In this document: positions 11,452 through 23,410 of the stretch, piece after piece
How positions within the stretch are numbered: position 1 is the first letter of the stretch
Layout of the letters: each line of letters opens with the position of its first letter
Assembly (NCBI GenBank): GCA_027625915.1
Contig: JANTQA010000075.1
Span: 806,001 to 870,000, forward strand
Length of the DNA: 64,000 bases
Direction: 5' to 3'
Origin: Anaeramoeba flamelloides
Taxonomy: Eukaryota; Metamonada; Anaeramoebidae
Translations under genes and position numbers: made by a program
The notes under the pieces: model-generated
Told to the model about the DNA's origin: nothing
Database searches by the model: none
Seen by the model: only the letters and a program-made list of their open reading frames with translations

Positions 11452-11674
11452 CTATTAATTGTAAAAGTAAAAAGATCAAAAATTTCATTCAGCTTTCCAA
11501 AAAAACCACATCTCTCAAGAATTATAAAAAATCATCTAAAGTCACCAATTCTAAAACGGAAATTAATCATTTAAGCGGGGTTTAAGAATTAAAAATTTGA
11601 AAAGTTGGATGATTTAAAAATCTTTTTTTGGAAAGTCAAGGAAAATATTGTGGGATTTATTTTACAACAAATTT
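11452..11674 (+). mobile_element. MITE family A, copy 1
   Basis: A 220-bp element whose left end (CTATTAATTGTAAAAGTAAA, then CAGCTTTCCAA) is inverted at the right end (TTTTTGGAAAG, then TTATTTTACAACAAATTTTA). The middle shares CTCTCAAGAATT and CCAATTCTAAAA with the copy in the ISCU intron. This is the most diverged of four copies in the window. No coding capacity. Confidence 0.75.
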
Positions 11675-13014
11675 TATCTTGATCTTAATCAAAAAATAAT
11701 CTATCAAAACATTAAAAATAAAAACCATAAAGTTTTTCTTCCCTCTCAAAAAAAAGATTTGCTCATAAAAAGAATAAAACATTAAGCACTTTGAATCACA
11801 TAAACTGAAAAATATTGTTAACAATAAGAATTGTGAGGTTAAAGATAATTAATGGCAGTCATTCATGATAAAATGAAAGTTCTTTTTTATACAATTTCAA
11901 CTTTCTTTTTGTTTAGAAATTATAAAAATGAAAACAAAAACTTATACTCAAAAGATCCCTAAAGTTGATTCAAAAAGGTTAAAAAAAAAAAAAACACTAA
12001 ACAGTAACAACTGGAAAATTACTTTCAAAGATCCGATATTTGTAAAAATCAATTTTCTCCTTCTGTTTTTCCAATTCTTTAAAAAGTAAATAATTTTTTT
12101 TTTTTTTATCTGTATGAGCTTTTCCGTTTTTAACTTCCAAAAAGGATCTATTGCCTCTGTAAAAAAAAAAATCATCCGTTTAAAAAAAACAGTTTTGGGC
12201 CAGTATTTGAAGTCGTAAATATCAATTTAGAGTCGATTTTTTTGCCTCTTAAAATCCTAAAACAATACATATACCTTTAATAAACAAGACTGGATTAGTT
12301 GATATAGATTCATGATTATTTTACAAAAAATTACTGTAGTAAAGCACAAGATTAACAATCAGTATACTCATTATAAAAGTTTTTCCACGTTTATAACCCA
12401 CAAACCGACCTTTAAATCCTATAAATTCCATTTTTTAACAATTTTTATCTTTTATTTGCTTGTCAAATGTTAAAAAATTATTTACTTCGATTTTATACTC
12501 TTTTTTTATATATAAATATTTCAAACAAATGGGTCCGGGCATGATTTCTAATATATGTTGACCCATCTATACTTGACTTATTTTGTGTCATATTGTGTAC
12601 AGGAAAAACCCCCCAGTGAACTAAACTGCCTGTTTTAAGAGGATAAAACCTTACAAGTATCATAAAAAAATTTCAAAAAAAAATTAAATATTGGCTAATT
12701 TACAGCTTTTACGAAACATTTTATCAAATAAAAACTATTTATTTATAAAAGATCGTTGATCAAAAAATAATTTTTAAAATATTTTACAATTGAAGTTGCA
12801 AAATTCAATTTTTTAAAGTCCGATAAGATTTTTTTCAAATTTAATAGTAAAAAATTTGAAATTGTTTTTTCTTTACAGATTAAGAATTTATTTTGTATAT
12901 TTTAAAAGTATATATAATAATGACAAATATATTTCAAATAAGGAATCTATTTTTTTAACGAGGAAAGCATTATTTGTTCTTTTAAATGAAAAAAAAAAAT
13001 TTTTTTTAATTTTC

Positions 13015-13235
13015 AGTTAGGTTTTCCAGAATTTAAAAGAATTGAGTAAAAACGTGTTGATTTTACTCTATTCTTTAGAATACTAGAAAACTTAGGACAC
13101 TTTTCATTAGGATTTTTTGAATTTTTGTAATAAAAAAATCGTTAGGTTTTCCATAATTTAAAAGAATTGTGTAAAATCCATGATTTTTCTCCATCATTTT
13201 GTTTTTCTATGAAAGTGAGGTATTCAACATGCACT
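13015..13235 (+). repeat. Hairpin element P, copy 1 (degenerate)
   Basis: Contains GTTAGGTTTTCCAGAATTTA followed by AAAGAATTGAGTAAAAA and an inverted partner (TTTACTCTATTCTTTAGAAT, AGAAAACTTAGGACAC). A second related unit starts at about 13142 (CGTTAGGTTTTCCATAATTT). Related two-hairpin elements occur at 58399-58584 and 60799-60971, where they interrupt LINE fragments. This copy is the most decayed, and its outer limits are approximate. Confidence 0.65.
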
Positions 13236-14590
13236 TTCTGTTTTTTTTTTCTTGAATTCAAAATGGTTGAGTAGAAAACAATTTTTTACTCTATTTTTTT
13301 GAATAAAAACAAAACGTCATTGGCATTTTTTTAATTTGAGAAATATAAAAGAAAATTCCAAAGATTTCACTCGATTCTTTCGATGTCTAGAAAATTTAAT
13401 ACCAATCAATATTTATCATCAGTTATTTATTTCTATTATTTGAGTTTTTTGAGATGATGAAAATGGTACTTTCAAAACTATTATTTATTATCTATTTATA
13501 TAAATCACCTAACCCTGAATTTACCTAAAATTCATATGTTACATCCATTTAAATCTCCCATCCTCCCAAAAAAAAAAAAAAAAAAAATCGACCTTTTTTA
13601 TTGACTTTATACTATTCAAATGGTAGGAATACAAGCAACAATAAAATCAATAGCTTCATAAGAATTTATTTTGAAATGATCCATCATTAACTTTTTTTAT
13701 TTCTATAAAAATACAAAATATAAATCTTATTATTAATTATGATTTTGTTATAAACATGGAAGGGTTTCTTAAAGTTATAAAATACTTAGATTTTTGTTAT
13801 TATAATATTTTTATTATTAAAACATACCTCAAATTAATAATTCATTTAAAAATAAATTTTTTGTTTTTTTTTGGGGAGAATATGGTTATTCAATCCAACT
13901 AAATTATTGTATTTAAATATTTTTTTTTGATCAAAAGGAAGTATTGTTTACAAATATAACATTGTATTAAACCCGATTTACAAAAGTGCGTTTCAACTGA
14001 AAAAATAGATTGAATAAAAAAATTATATTTTAGTATATAAAAACAATTTATCTTTAAATGTTATTAATAATTTTCTTTTAAATTTTTCAAAAAATACAAA
14101 AACCCTGTCTTTTAAAAATTAAATAAAAATAAAACCAAAAACGAAAAAAAGTTGAATTTAAATTTTTCAAATGAACATTCTGATTTTTTATGACAGAATT
14201 TTCACTAAAAAAAAAGGTTCTTAAAAAGATTTTTTGCTTATTAATATCTACACTCTAAAAGATATCACAGAGTATCTTTTTTTTTTAATTTTTATTAATA
14301 TTTTAAAAGATATTTTTTTTTTCTTTTTCCATCTGGACTTATAAAAGAAAAATAAAAAGAAATAGAACTTGATTTCTAAAAAAAAAAAACGAAATTGAAA
14401 ACAAACAACAAAAAAAAATAAAAAGAAAGAAAAAAAAAAATGATAAAAGTAATTATATTCAATCTATTAGTTAAAAATTATAATCACTTATTTACATTTT
14501 ATTTTCAATATTTACTCAAAGATTGATTAAAATTAATATCAATCATTAGAAATAAAAAAAAAAAAGGTGGGGTAGGGGTAGATAAAATGG

Positions 14591-17329
14591 TTAATTGTTT
14601 TTTAAAAAAATTCTAGGGACTTTAATATCCCTTTTAATATATTTAAAAGTTGTAATATTTTTTTTCTCGAAAAGTAGGTCTTTCTTAGAATTCATTAAAA
14701 TCCAATTTAATAGGCTATCTTTGCCACCAAAGTCTTTTAAAAATGTGTGGAACAAGAATGGTAAATATATTTTATTTGCTTTAATTTTGACGAGATTTGA
14801 AATAGTGTTTTGGGCATTCTTTTCTAAAGATTTTGCAATATTTTCGGTGTTGCAAACTTGAATTTGAGTTATGAAGCTGAAGTTGATTAAAGAAAAATGA
14901 ATTCTTGGGTACGATTGGTGAAGGGAATATTGTCTTTTAGGGTCACAATTTGCAAAATATGGTTTGTTGCCCGTTTTTAATTTATTTGCGCGCAAGATCC
15001 CGTGGTAGATTTCGTGTAAGGAATAGTTTAGGCCGCCAACACTATATTTGGAATTTTTCAAGAACTTTTTGACCGAAACTTTGTCTTTTGGGAATCCATT
15101 TAAAATTAGGCTATGCAATGAAATGAGGTTATACAGGTTGATAAAAAGGCATAATAGTTCCTTTTCGTCCAGAGTGTTTACTTTAGCTGATTGTAATCTT
15201 GCTGTTGATTTGACGAATTTACTAAAGGGGATCGATTGCTTGATTAATCTAAAATTGATTTCTTGTGTGGACACCGAGTGGAAAGATTTAATAATTTGGA
15301 TCAAATTGCTCAACAGATCTTGGCTGATCAGTGAGGCTGTTTTCTTTGTTGGTTTGCAGTTGTATTCTTCATTTAAGCATTTGCTTTTTTCCAATGTGCT
15401 GAAGGAAATCAATTTGCACTTCCTCGTTTTTGTATTGAAATCTCCTTTAGATTTTTTTCTCAATCTCGCAATCAGAGCCTTATAATATTTTGATTCACAA
15501 AATGGCACCCATGAATTATATTCCATATGATCATAAACAATGGCCTGTGCCTTGTCAAACATCTCTCTATCAAAGGAACTGTTTTGGGCTTTTCCAATGA
15601 TTTCTTTTCTTAAATAGGAAATGATATTAATTTCAAATAAGGCGCCAGGCTTGATATATTTTTTAAAAATCTCTTTGCCCTTCTTGATTATTTGCTTGAT
15701 GTTTTGGCAGTTTTGTTTAAATTCCTTGACAGCTTGGAAAAATAGGATATTTTCTTGATTTAGTTGCTCTCTTAAAAAATCTGTGAAATACGCCACGCCG
15801 TGTGGTGTTCTTAATAGCATTTCTAGACTTGTAATTTCGATCCTTTTATTTATATTTTTTTTGATGTGAATTTTTTTTCGAAATGTCCTCATATTTTTGC
15901 TATTGCTATAATTGCTTTCGTTGTTATTAATTTTTGTGCTATCGCTGATTAACCATCTTTGGTAGTCTTGTAAGTCTAAATTGTTTTTGGATTCAAATTT
16001 TGGTAAGTTCTTGCTGTTAATTGTCACGCTGCTCATTCTTGAATTTAGTCGATCAAAGGAGAGCGTTGACTGCGAATTCTTCAGTTTGTTAATCTTGACA
16101 AGAGGCTGTGAGACCGTTCTTTTGTATGTTTGAAAGTTATTATACAGAGGCCGGGTGTTGTTATCATTATTATTGCTCACGGAATTTTCTTGGTGAAAGC
16201 TCTCGTAAAATGACGAGCTTGCTGACTCATTCCCAGAACAAGAAATGTCAACACGATCGGAAAAGTCCGAAAAAATTGAAGTGCTTTTTTCTGATTGCTG
16301 GATGAAATCATTGGCTTCTGAGATTTGTTCCAATAAATAATTCTTTTCCTTAATTTCATTTTTGTATTGTGTTTTGTATTCGTGAACTCTTCTTTTGGTT
16401 GTCATGCGTGTTTTTTTTTTGCGACGAATTTGTGTAATTTCAAAATTCTTCTTTTGCATTTTCAGCTCAAGTGCTTTTAATTCCTTGAGTAAATTTGACT
16501 TTTCGACATTGCTTTCTTCATTGGCTTCGTTTTTAATGTTGTTTTCCTCATTTTGGAAAGCACAAAGCTTCTTTTTGGATTCTTCAAGCTCTTTTTTTAA
16601 ATTGTTTGTTTTCTTTGTTTGGGATTTGAATTTTTCTTGTTCTTTTTCAATCAATGTTTTAAATTTTTGTTGTTTTGAATTGTTTTTAAGTTGTTCGATT
16701 TGTTTGTTTAATTTGTTGACTTTGTTGAGTTTTAATTTCATTGACGTCAGGAATAAGTCTGGTTGCTTTTCTGAGGAATCAGTAATATTTTCAAAACGAT
16801 TGTTTTCTTCTTCGTTTTCTTTTTTGTTTTGTTTTTTGTTTTGTTTTTGTTTTTCATTTTCATTTTCATTTTCATTTTCAGAAAGGAAATTCATGAAAAG
16901 AGAGTCTTTAATTTTTTTGTTCCCAAAGTTGTAGTTGTTGTTATTTAATTGTTCGCTTTCATTGAGATTCATTTTTTCTTTCAAAATCATTTGCGTTTTG
17001 TTCATGCTTGATTTTAGGGTGTTTTGCTTGTTCAAAACCTCTTTCAACCCCAATTGTAATTTTGTTGATTCGTTCTGCTTTTTGTTCATGCTCGCAACCG
17101 TGGAGCCAAATTTTGTGTGTATTTGTGGTCGAAAAGCGCTATGTTGGAGTCGGAACTTTTCTCCTTCAAGCTCATACAATTGTAATTCCAAATCTTTCAT
17201 CATGTTCTTATAACACTGGCTATTTGGATCTTTTTTGACTACACCACCATTGTTTGTTTGTTGGAATTGTTTTTTTTTGAATCTGTTGATTGGTTTCAAG
17301 AACGATAATTTTGTTTTTGTATTTGTCAT
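14591..17329 (-). CDS. RGS-domain protein fused to DUF547, with coiled coils
   Basis: A single-exon gene of 912 residues. Residues about 35-340 are Lys/Glu/Asn/Gln-rich and predicted coiled coil (NKLNKQIEQLKNNSKQQKF and similar). Residues about 340-490 are Ser/Asn-rich and probably disordered. Residues about 495-620 form an RGS domain: SLEMLLRTPHGVAYFTDFL, NQENILFFQAVKEF, then FDREMFDKAQAIVYDHME. The order and hydrophobic pattern match regulators of G-protein signalling, which speed GTP hydrolysis on G-alpha subunits. Residues about 670-885 match DUF547: ELLCLFINLYNLISLHSLIL, FLKNSKYSVGGLNYSLHEI, DPKRQYSLH. DUF547 is a domain of uncertain function that resembles a papain-like fold. A cytoplasmic or membrane-associated signalling role is inferred. 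The fusion is unusual compared with animal RGS proteins. No intron is needed; the start is the first ATG of the frame. Confidence 0.88.
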   Translation of the reverse strand: MTNTKTKLSFLKPINRFKKKQFQQTNNGGVVKKDPNSQCYKNMMKDLELQLYELEGEKFRLQHSAFRPQIHTKFGSTVASMNKKQNESTKLQLGLKEVLNKQNTLKSSMNKTQMILKEKMNLNESEQLNNNNYNFGNKKIKDSLFMNFLSENENENENEKQKQNKKQNKKENEEENNRFENITDSSEKQPDLFLTSMKLKLNKVNKLNKQIEQLKNNSKQQKFKTLIEKEQEKFKSQTKKTNNLKKELEESKKKLCAFQNEENNIKNEANEESNVEKSNLLKELKALELKMQKKNFEITQIRRKKKTRMTTKRRVHEYKTQYKNEIKEKNYLLEQISEANDFIQQSEKSTSIFSDFSDRVDISCSGNESASSSFYESFHQENSVSNNNDNNTRPLYNNFQTYKRTVSQPLVKINKLKNSQSTLSFDRLNSRMSSVTINSKNLPKFESKNNLDLQDYQRWLISDSTKINNNESNYSNSKNMRTFRKKIHIKKNINKRIEITSLEMLLRTPHGVAYFTDFLREQLNQENILFFQAVKEFKQNCQNIKQIIKKGKEIFKKYIKPGALFEINIISYLRKEIIGKAQNSSFDREMFDKAQAIVYDHMEYNSWVPFCESKYYKALIARLRKKSKGDFNTKTRKCKLISFSTLEKSKCLNEEYNCKPTKKTASLISQDLLSNLIQIIKSFHSVSTQEINFRLIKQSIPFSKFVKSTARLQSAKVNTLDEKELLCLFINLYNLISLHSLILNGFPKDKVSVKKFLKNSKYSVGGLNYSLHEIYHGILRANKLKTGNKPYFANCDPKRQYSLHQSYPRIHFSLINFSFITQIQVCNTENIAKSLEKNAQNTISNLVKIKANKIYLPFLFHTFLKDFGGKDSLLNWILMNSKKDLLFEKKNITTFKYIKRDIKVPRIFLKNN

Positions 17330-19206
17330 TTTCTTGTGTTGATGTTTTTTTTTTTGTTTTTTTTTTTTATGTTTGGTGATTTGAAAAAAGTTTGTTTAAA
17401 AAAAATGAATTGACGAAAGAAGAAATTTTGTTTTCAAAGATTGTTGATATTTCTTGTTAATTGAAATTGAACTTTCAAAATTTTTGAGTAATTGTTAATG
17501 GTTTTTGTGGCCAAGTGTTGATGTTGATCTCAAATAAAAAAGGGAAAATCGAATATTTTAAATTTGATCTAGCAGAATTAATTTTTGATTTTCGACACGG
17601 GGTGCTTATTTGTGGAAAGCCAGGCCTTCAGTTTGATATTTCGAAAAATGGGTTTTCTTTTTTTCTTTTAATATTTTAGATTTATGAGTTTTTTTGAAAA
17701 CATTTGACAAATTGTTAATTAATCCCGTTTTTTAACAATAGCTAGTGGTGGAGTATTCGAAAAAATCAATTTGAGATTCATCAAATTGTGAGGTCGATTT
17801 TTCCGATCTGGTTTTTTTTAAACGAAAAATATGAATTCTTTTTTTATTGATCCCTCTAATTTTTATGAACTATATTAGGAATATTTTCATCCAATTATAA
17901 TCATTTTAAGACTTTTTGGAATAATTTCACCTTATTTGACAAATTTTTAAATTTTAAAAAACAATAATAAGGATTCTGAAGAAAAAGTTAAAAGTCGAAC
18001 TATTTGATTAAAATATTTTTTTTTTTAGAGATGATTGAAAAAATAATTAGATGAGAGGGGGTCTATAAAAAATAAAACTCTTTGTTTTAAAAAATTGTTT
18101 TTAAACAATAAATTTTTCCGATTCAGATCATGAAAGAAATTGATGTTTTTGGAAAGAAGTGGATTCCTCAAATGAGTCTTTTTGAGAAACCAAATGATCT
18201 GACAACTCAAAGTTAGTTTTTAAATAGCATAGGTTTATTTACTTTAGACGGAAAAACTTGTTCAAAAAAGTTCAATAATTTCTTAATTGTTATTACATGT
18301 ACTTTTTTCTTTTCAAGAATAAGTTCACTCAGTCAAACCACTAAGAAATATTTTAGAACTTGTTGATCAAAAAGAAATCTTAATTATTCTTTAAAAATTT
18401 AATATTTTGTAAAAGGAGATTACTTGGTTTTTAGCTTTTTATTGACTTTGTGTGAAATAAGATTCTATTTGTTTCGGAAAATTGAATAGATTTAAAAATT
18501 AAGTATAATTTGAAATATAAGAGTAGATCACAAAAGGTGTTTTCGTGAACTAATACTCAGAAAATACATTTTTTTTTATTTCCAAAGTTCGAGAAAACTG
18601 TTTTGAGTTTGGAATAAACCAAAATTTCAAACTTTACTCTATTTCGAAATGGATTCAATAAAACACTTTAATTACACTTACCATATTAAAAAAGTGTATT
18701 TTTTTTGGGCATTACTTGTTTAATTTAATAAAAAACGAAAATTTATGAAAAAATAATTCTCAAAATAGGAAAACAGAAAATTAAATGGTTAAAGTCTTTT
18801 AAAGACAACACTATTTTCCTGTTTAACATTGAAACTTCTTGGGCAAATTTGGCAATATTCTATTGTTGATATAACTGTTTAAAGTTACTTTACTAAATTC
18901 TTTCACTTTTTTTGGGGTTTATAATTTTTCCAAAAACAAGATAGTTTGATTTTGTTTCACCAATGTGGTGGCTTGCAATAATTTAAGTGATACAATTTCT
19001 GAATAAGGGTTTTAGTGTTAAGACAATTATATATGTGAAGGGAGTAGTATTTTTTAAAAAGAAAATGAAATCTTGTTCAAGATCGTGAAGTTAATTATTT
19101 TTTTGTAATTGGTGGTTCGACTTCTAGAATCGATGAGTTAACTTCATTTAAACAATTTATTAATTTGAGTCTATTTTTTTGAAAATTATCACATATTTCC
19201 AATCTA

Positions 19207-19676
19207 ACTGTTGAGAAAAAAATGTTGGACACGGAAAAATGGTTGGACATCATTTTTAATTGGGAACATTACTGAAAATGATTTTAAATTTCAATCGTTT
19301 GTGAAATAACTAAAGAAAAAAACAATAATCTACTTATTAGAATAATGGTTAGTGTAATTCTACTTTCTCAAAACCATATCTCTTATAATCTAAAGCAAGT
19401 TTATAAATTACCATTTTCAGAATTCATAGTAGACTTTACTACAACTTGGATTTTTGTTAAAATATCATAATCTACTTTAGTTATGAACCATTCAAATGAG
19501 TATTCTACACACGCCGCATATTAATGAACTTTTAACACACTTAAACTTGTATTTATATAAAATTCACCGAGTTATCAATAGGATTTGATTTTCATTTTTA
19601 GTAATGTTCCCAATTAAAAAAGGTGTCCAACCATTTTTCCGTGTCCAACATTTTTCTCTCAACTGTAACTTAAAAA
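19207..19676 (+). mobile_element. MITE family B, copy 2
   Basis: A 470-bp element with a clear terminal inverted repeat of about 70 bp. The left arm carries ATGTTGGACACGGAAAAATG and TTTTTAATTGGGAACATTAC. The right arm is its reverse complement, with CATTTTTCCGTGTCCAACAT-type sequence near 19634-19653. The arms differ at only a few positions, suggesting a fairly young copy. The internal TTATTAGAATAATGG block matches copy 3. It is inserted in repeat family E. Confidence 0.85.
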
Positions 19677-19694
19677 AGCTACCTATTATTTTTT

Positions 19695-19912
19695 CTGTTA
19701 ATTGAAAAATAAATGGAAAAAAAATTTGATTCAGGTTTCCGAAAAAAAACAGAAATAACAAGAATAAAAAAGCAACAAAATCCTAAATTCTAAAAGGGAA
19801 ACAAATATATTTTAATATAATTTTCAGAATCAAACCTTTCAAATTTGACTTGGATGTAAAATTTGAGGAAAATTGAATGAAAATTGTATTCAATTTATTT
19901 GAAAAAAAAGAG
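19695..19912 (+). mobile_element. MITE family A, copy 2
   Basis: The left end CTGTTAATTGAAAAATAAAT, then GGTTTCCGAAAAA. The internal CTAAATTCTAAAAGGGAAA is shared with the ISCU-intron copy. The right end contains AAATTGAATGAAAATTG. Inverted ends are recognisable but eroded. It lies 19 bases after MITE B copy 2, and both are absent from the related family E copy at 45 kb. Confidence 0.7.
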
Positions 19913-21789
19913 TATTAACAATTAAGTTAAATCTTGAAAATGGGAGAACATATTTTTCCGTTAATGTTGGAAAGTATTGTTTTGAAATAAAATTTTTCAT
20001 TTGGTTTTTATTGTTCTTTAATTAATATGTCAATACAAATATCAGTGTTTAAAACTATTGAGGTATAGGTGATTAAATAAAGTGATATTTGATAGAAGTC
20101 TAACAAAAGTTTCTCAATTATATTGAGATCTAATATGCATAATTTTTTTTTTCTTTAATGATTATAAAAAAGTTGTTTTCTGATATTCAAAAAATGAAAA
20201 AAAATACCAAATAATTTTTAATTTTAATAAGGTTTTTTAACAAATTGTTTGTCCCTATTCACAAGTATTGTGTCAATAATTTAAATGGTTTTTGTAAGAA
20301 AAAAATCAATTTTGAATTTTGAAGATAAAATTACTTGATTCCCAAATAACTTCTAGAAAAATATATATTGAAAAATGGAATTTTATCTTTATACATAAAT
20401 ACTATTTCTTGATAAAATGAGCACAAGACCTAAAAAATTTCACTATTATAACTATTCTTCCTAAAAAAATACAATTATTTTTCAATTGACTTAATATATC
20501 ATTTTTTTTTTGTTAACCAAAAGAATTATCTTGGAAAAGAAAAAAAATCTTTATATTGATATTTCATGCAATATCGACTTATTGTTGTAGAATATTATTA
20601 TAATACAAGCAATGGGATGAAATTACATTTTATCTTTTTCAGAAAAAATGAAAAAAAAAATTGATCTAACCAAAAAAATAATATTCTTTTTTGGCTTTCT
20701 ATGTCGATCAGAATTTTTTGAAACTTGTAATACACATAATTTGCAAGCAGAGAATATTCAATAATAATTTATTTTAAAATTTTGTCTTGTTGTTGTAGAG
20801 TACTGATCCCTAAAAAGAGAATTTTCAAGCGACTAAAATCCAAAATCTCTTATTCAAACTTTGAATAAAGACGACCACCCGTTAGAAGAATCTTAAAAAA
20901 TATTTAATTTACGAAAAAATGATTAAAATAAAGAAATATTAAATATGTATAATAACCAATATCTTTGTATTTTAGAATTTTTAAAAAGAATTCAAATGTT
21001 GTTTTAGAAAAATTGTTGAAATAATTGCTATTATGTAGAAAGAACTTGATCTATTTGAAATGAATGTGTTTTTTTTTTATTTATTTTTTGGAGTTCTTCT
21101 TTGCTAGAATGGTAGTATTTGAATTATACTTATTCTTTTGGTACTTTATCTTCGTGAAGGTAAAATTTTTCTAAAAAAAGTTTCTACCCAAGATTTATTG
21201 GAAATTATATTAAATTTTGTTTTTCTATTTCATACTTTTAAGTTTTTTCAGATTGTTTTAAAAAATTTTATTTATCAAAATAAAGATTCTATAATAAGTC
21301 AATTGAATTTAAAGTTCATTTTTTTTTTTTTTTCATAATGGTGTTTCAAATTTAAAAAGGGTGAAAATCAAGTTGATTATCTTTTTTTCAATTTTATTAT
21401 CCGGTTTTTCATTCCAGATACCCAATTTACCATATTTTACCACATAATATAAAAAGAATCAAATTCAAAAATCTAGAACAAAAATTAACAATATACTTCT
21501 ACAGTACTGTTTTTTGTTATATTAAAAAAAAAGCTGGGGGTGAAGTGAATTTTTTTACCCATTTATATACAAATAATATTATAATCAAAAAAGGAATCAA
21601 CTATTCTGTATTATTAATGATAAAATAAACAAAAAAGATTTGAACAACACAATTTTTTCTTCAAATATAAGTAAAACTCAAAAAATTTAGTATTTTTACA
21701 ATCTTTTCAAAAAAAACCTTTGTGGTAAAGATAACACTTTTAGAAAAGTTCAATTCATCAGTGTTATCAAATAAAAAATAGTTTTGGTT

Positions 21790-23200
21790 TTTTATAAAAG
21801 CACTATACATTAACCAATCAAATACACAAACAACAAACAGACAGTAAATATGTATTTGTTTCTTCAAGTTCTGTTTAATTTAAAAAGAAATTTTAAAAAT
21901 GTCAGCTCAAATTAATAATTTTTTTATCTCAAAAAAATATCTAAATTTTACTGAACTTTTTATCTTAACAATTGGAAAATTTTAAAAAAATTATAAAATA
22001 TTTTACACAAAATCAATACCCAATTAAAAATATTATTCAAAAAATTAAAGATAAAACCTTTAAAATTGATCTGAACCTGTTTACACCATTAAACCCCCAA
22101 TTAGAGATATTATATTGAAAGAAGAAAAAAAAAAGTATATTTTTAATTTTGAAACACAATCTACTGATAAATTAAAAGAAAATACAACAAATTTTTAGTC
22201 CAATATCATTCTTTGGAAACGTTATAACTCTACTATAAAAAAAACTCTTGGGAAAGAATATTTTCAAGATCAACCAATTTTAAGAAGCTTTTTTGAATTT
22301 AAACCAATATAATTCTTTATTTACCTTTTCCAATTAATAAATAAAAAATTTTCTTTCAAGTTCCGGAAAAATATAACATTCATTATTTTACATAAAACCC
22401 CAAGATCTTAATATAAATTGATTAGCGATAACAAACATATTTAATACGTTTTTTCTTACTGTTATTATCCAATTTAAAAAAATTATATTCTCTCAAAGTT
22501 TCAAATATACTGTTATTTTAAAAGTAATAAATGAAATTTTTATTATTTCAATTCACAAAATTGATTAAATATCACTGTTACAACCAAATTAAAAATAATA
22601 AAAATTTTGTCTTAGAGTTCACGAATGAAGTTTTATTTAAAGGTTGAAAATTTCTTTTCTCACAGATTACTGTAGTCAAAATAAAGCTTATATAAAATTT
22701 TACTGCGTGTTTCAAAAAAAAGGTGTGTTTTTTTAATTATAGAAGACCTATATATAAACCAATCAAAGAAACTGATAATAAACCCTAAATAAATATTTTT
22801 TGGTTTCCCAAAGTTCTATTATTTAAGAAGAAATTTTAAAAATTAAGGATTAAATTGCAAAATTTATCTCAAACAATATAGTAAAATTTTGAAGAAAAGT
22901 TAAATTTTTACTTTAAAAAAACCTAAAATTTCAAAAAAATTGAGAAAACGAAAAAATTTTCAACTAATTGCATTCCTTATTTAAATTTCACTGAAAATAT
23001 CCAGCTGTTTACTTTCAAAATTGATTTGAACTTAGGTATACTATTTGGTAGTCAATTAGATGTTACATTGGAACCAGAAGAAAAAAAACTTGGACTATAT
23101 TTTGAAACACGGAAAGTAGTCCTTGGGCAGGTATTATTTTGATCACTGTTGAAAAATATTTTGGAATGCACCCCGACGGGAAAGGTTTCTTGTAAAACCA
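21790..23200 (+). repeat. Two spaced direct repeats
   Basis: The units at about 21790-22290 and 22740-23200 share ordered words: AACCAATCAAA, AAGAAATTTTAAAAAT, TTATCTCAAA, AAAATTGAT.TGAACCT and CAATTAGA.AT.. ending at AGTCC. The spacing is about 950 bases. Divergence is considerable. This could be an old tandem duplication or two copies of one repeat. No coding capacity. Confidence 0.5.
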
Positions 23201-23215
23201 AATTATATATTAATT

Positions 23216-23410
23216 ATTATTGTTACAACCAAATTAACAGAGTAAAAATTTTGTCTTAGAGTTCATGAGGGAAGTTTCATTTATTGTCTAAAAATATCAT
23301 TTATAAACAATGTTGTTAAAGATCTTTGTATTTACTTCAACTGATAAACTAAAACAATATTTTGGAATGTGAACCAAAAATTTTCGTTTTTTAATTGGAA
23401 AATCATAGTA
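23216..23410 (+). repeat. Dispersed repeat family C, copy 3
   Basis: Contains GTTACAACCAAATTA, AAAATTTTGTCTTAGAGTTC, TTTATTGTCTAAAAATATCA and AATATTTTGGAATGTGAAC, ending TTTTTAATTGGAAAATCATA. It is the best-preserved plus-strand member. A shorter member (22563-22680) carries GTTACAACCAAATTAA and ATTTTGTCTTAGAGTTCACG. Confidence 0.65.

Larger units (their letters stand above)
10805..14590. other. AT-rich spacer between the CWF19-like and RGS-DUF547 genes
   Basis: Contains one MITE-A copy (11452-11674) and one hairpin element (13015-13235), listed separately. A 75-codon minus-strand frame at 11948-12175 is low-complexity Phe/Lys and not supported. The last 300 bases before the next gene are runs of A and T. 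No other gene or RNA was recognised. Confidence 0.6.
19060..20835 (+). repeat. Repeat family E, copy 1, carrying two MITE insertions
   Basis: Matches 45015-46150 in the same order. Both have AAACAATTTATTAAT before a CTATTTTTTTGAAA word. Both then have TCTTGAAAATGG, GGTGATTTAATAAA-type sequence, TATTTGATAGAAGT, ACAATTATTTTTCAAT and GAGAGTACTGATCC-type words. The copy here is about 640 bases longer because a MITE B and a MITE A sit between the CTATTTTTTTGAAA and TCTTGAAAATGG blocks. No coding capacity. Outer limits are approximate. Confidence 0.7.

Noticed and set aside
19100-19150. A tRNA B-box-like GGTTCGACTTC
   Set aside because: It lies in repeat family E. The other copy has changed it, and no A-box or cloverleaf stems surround it.
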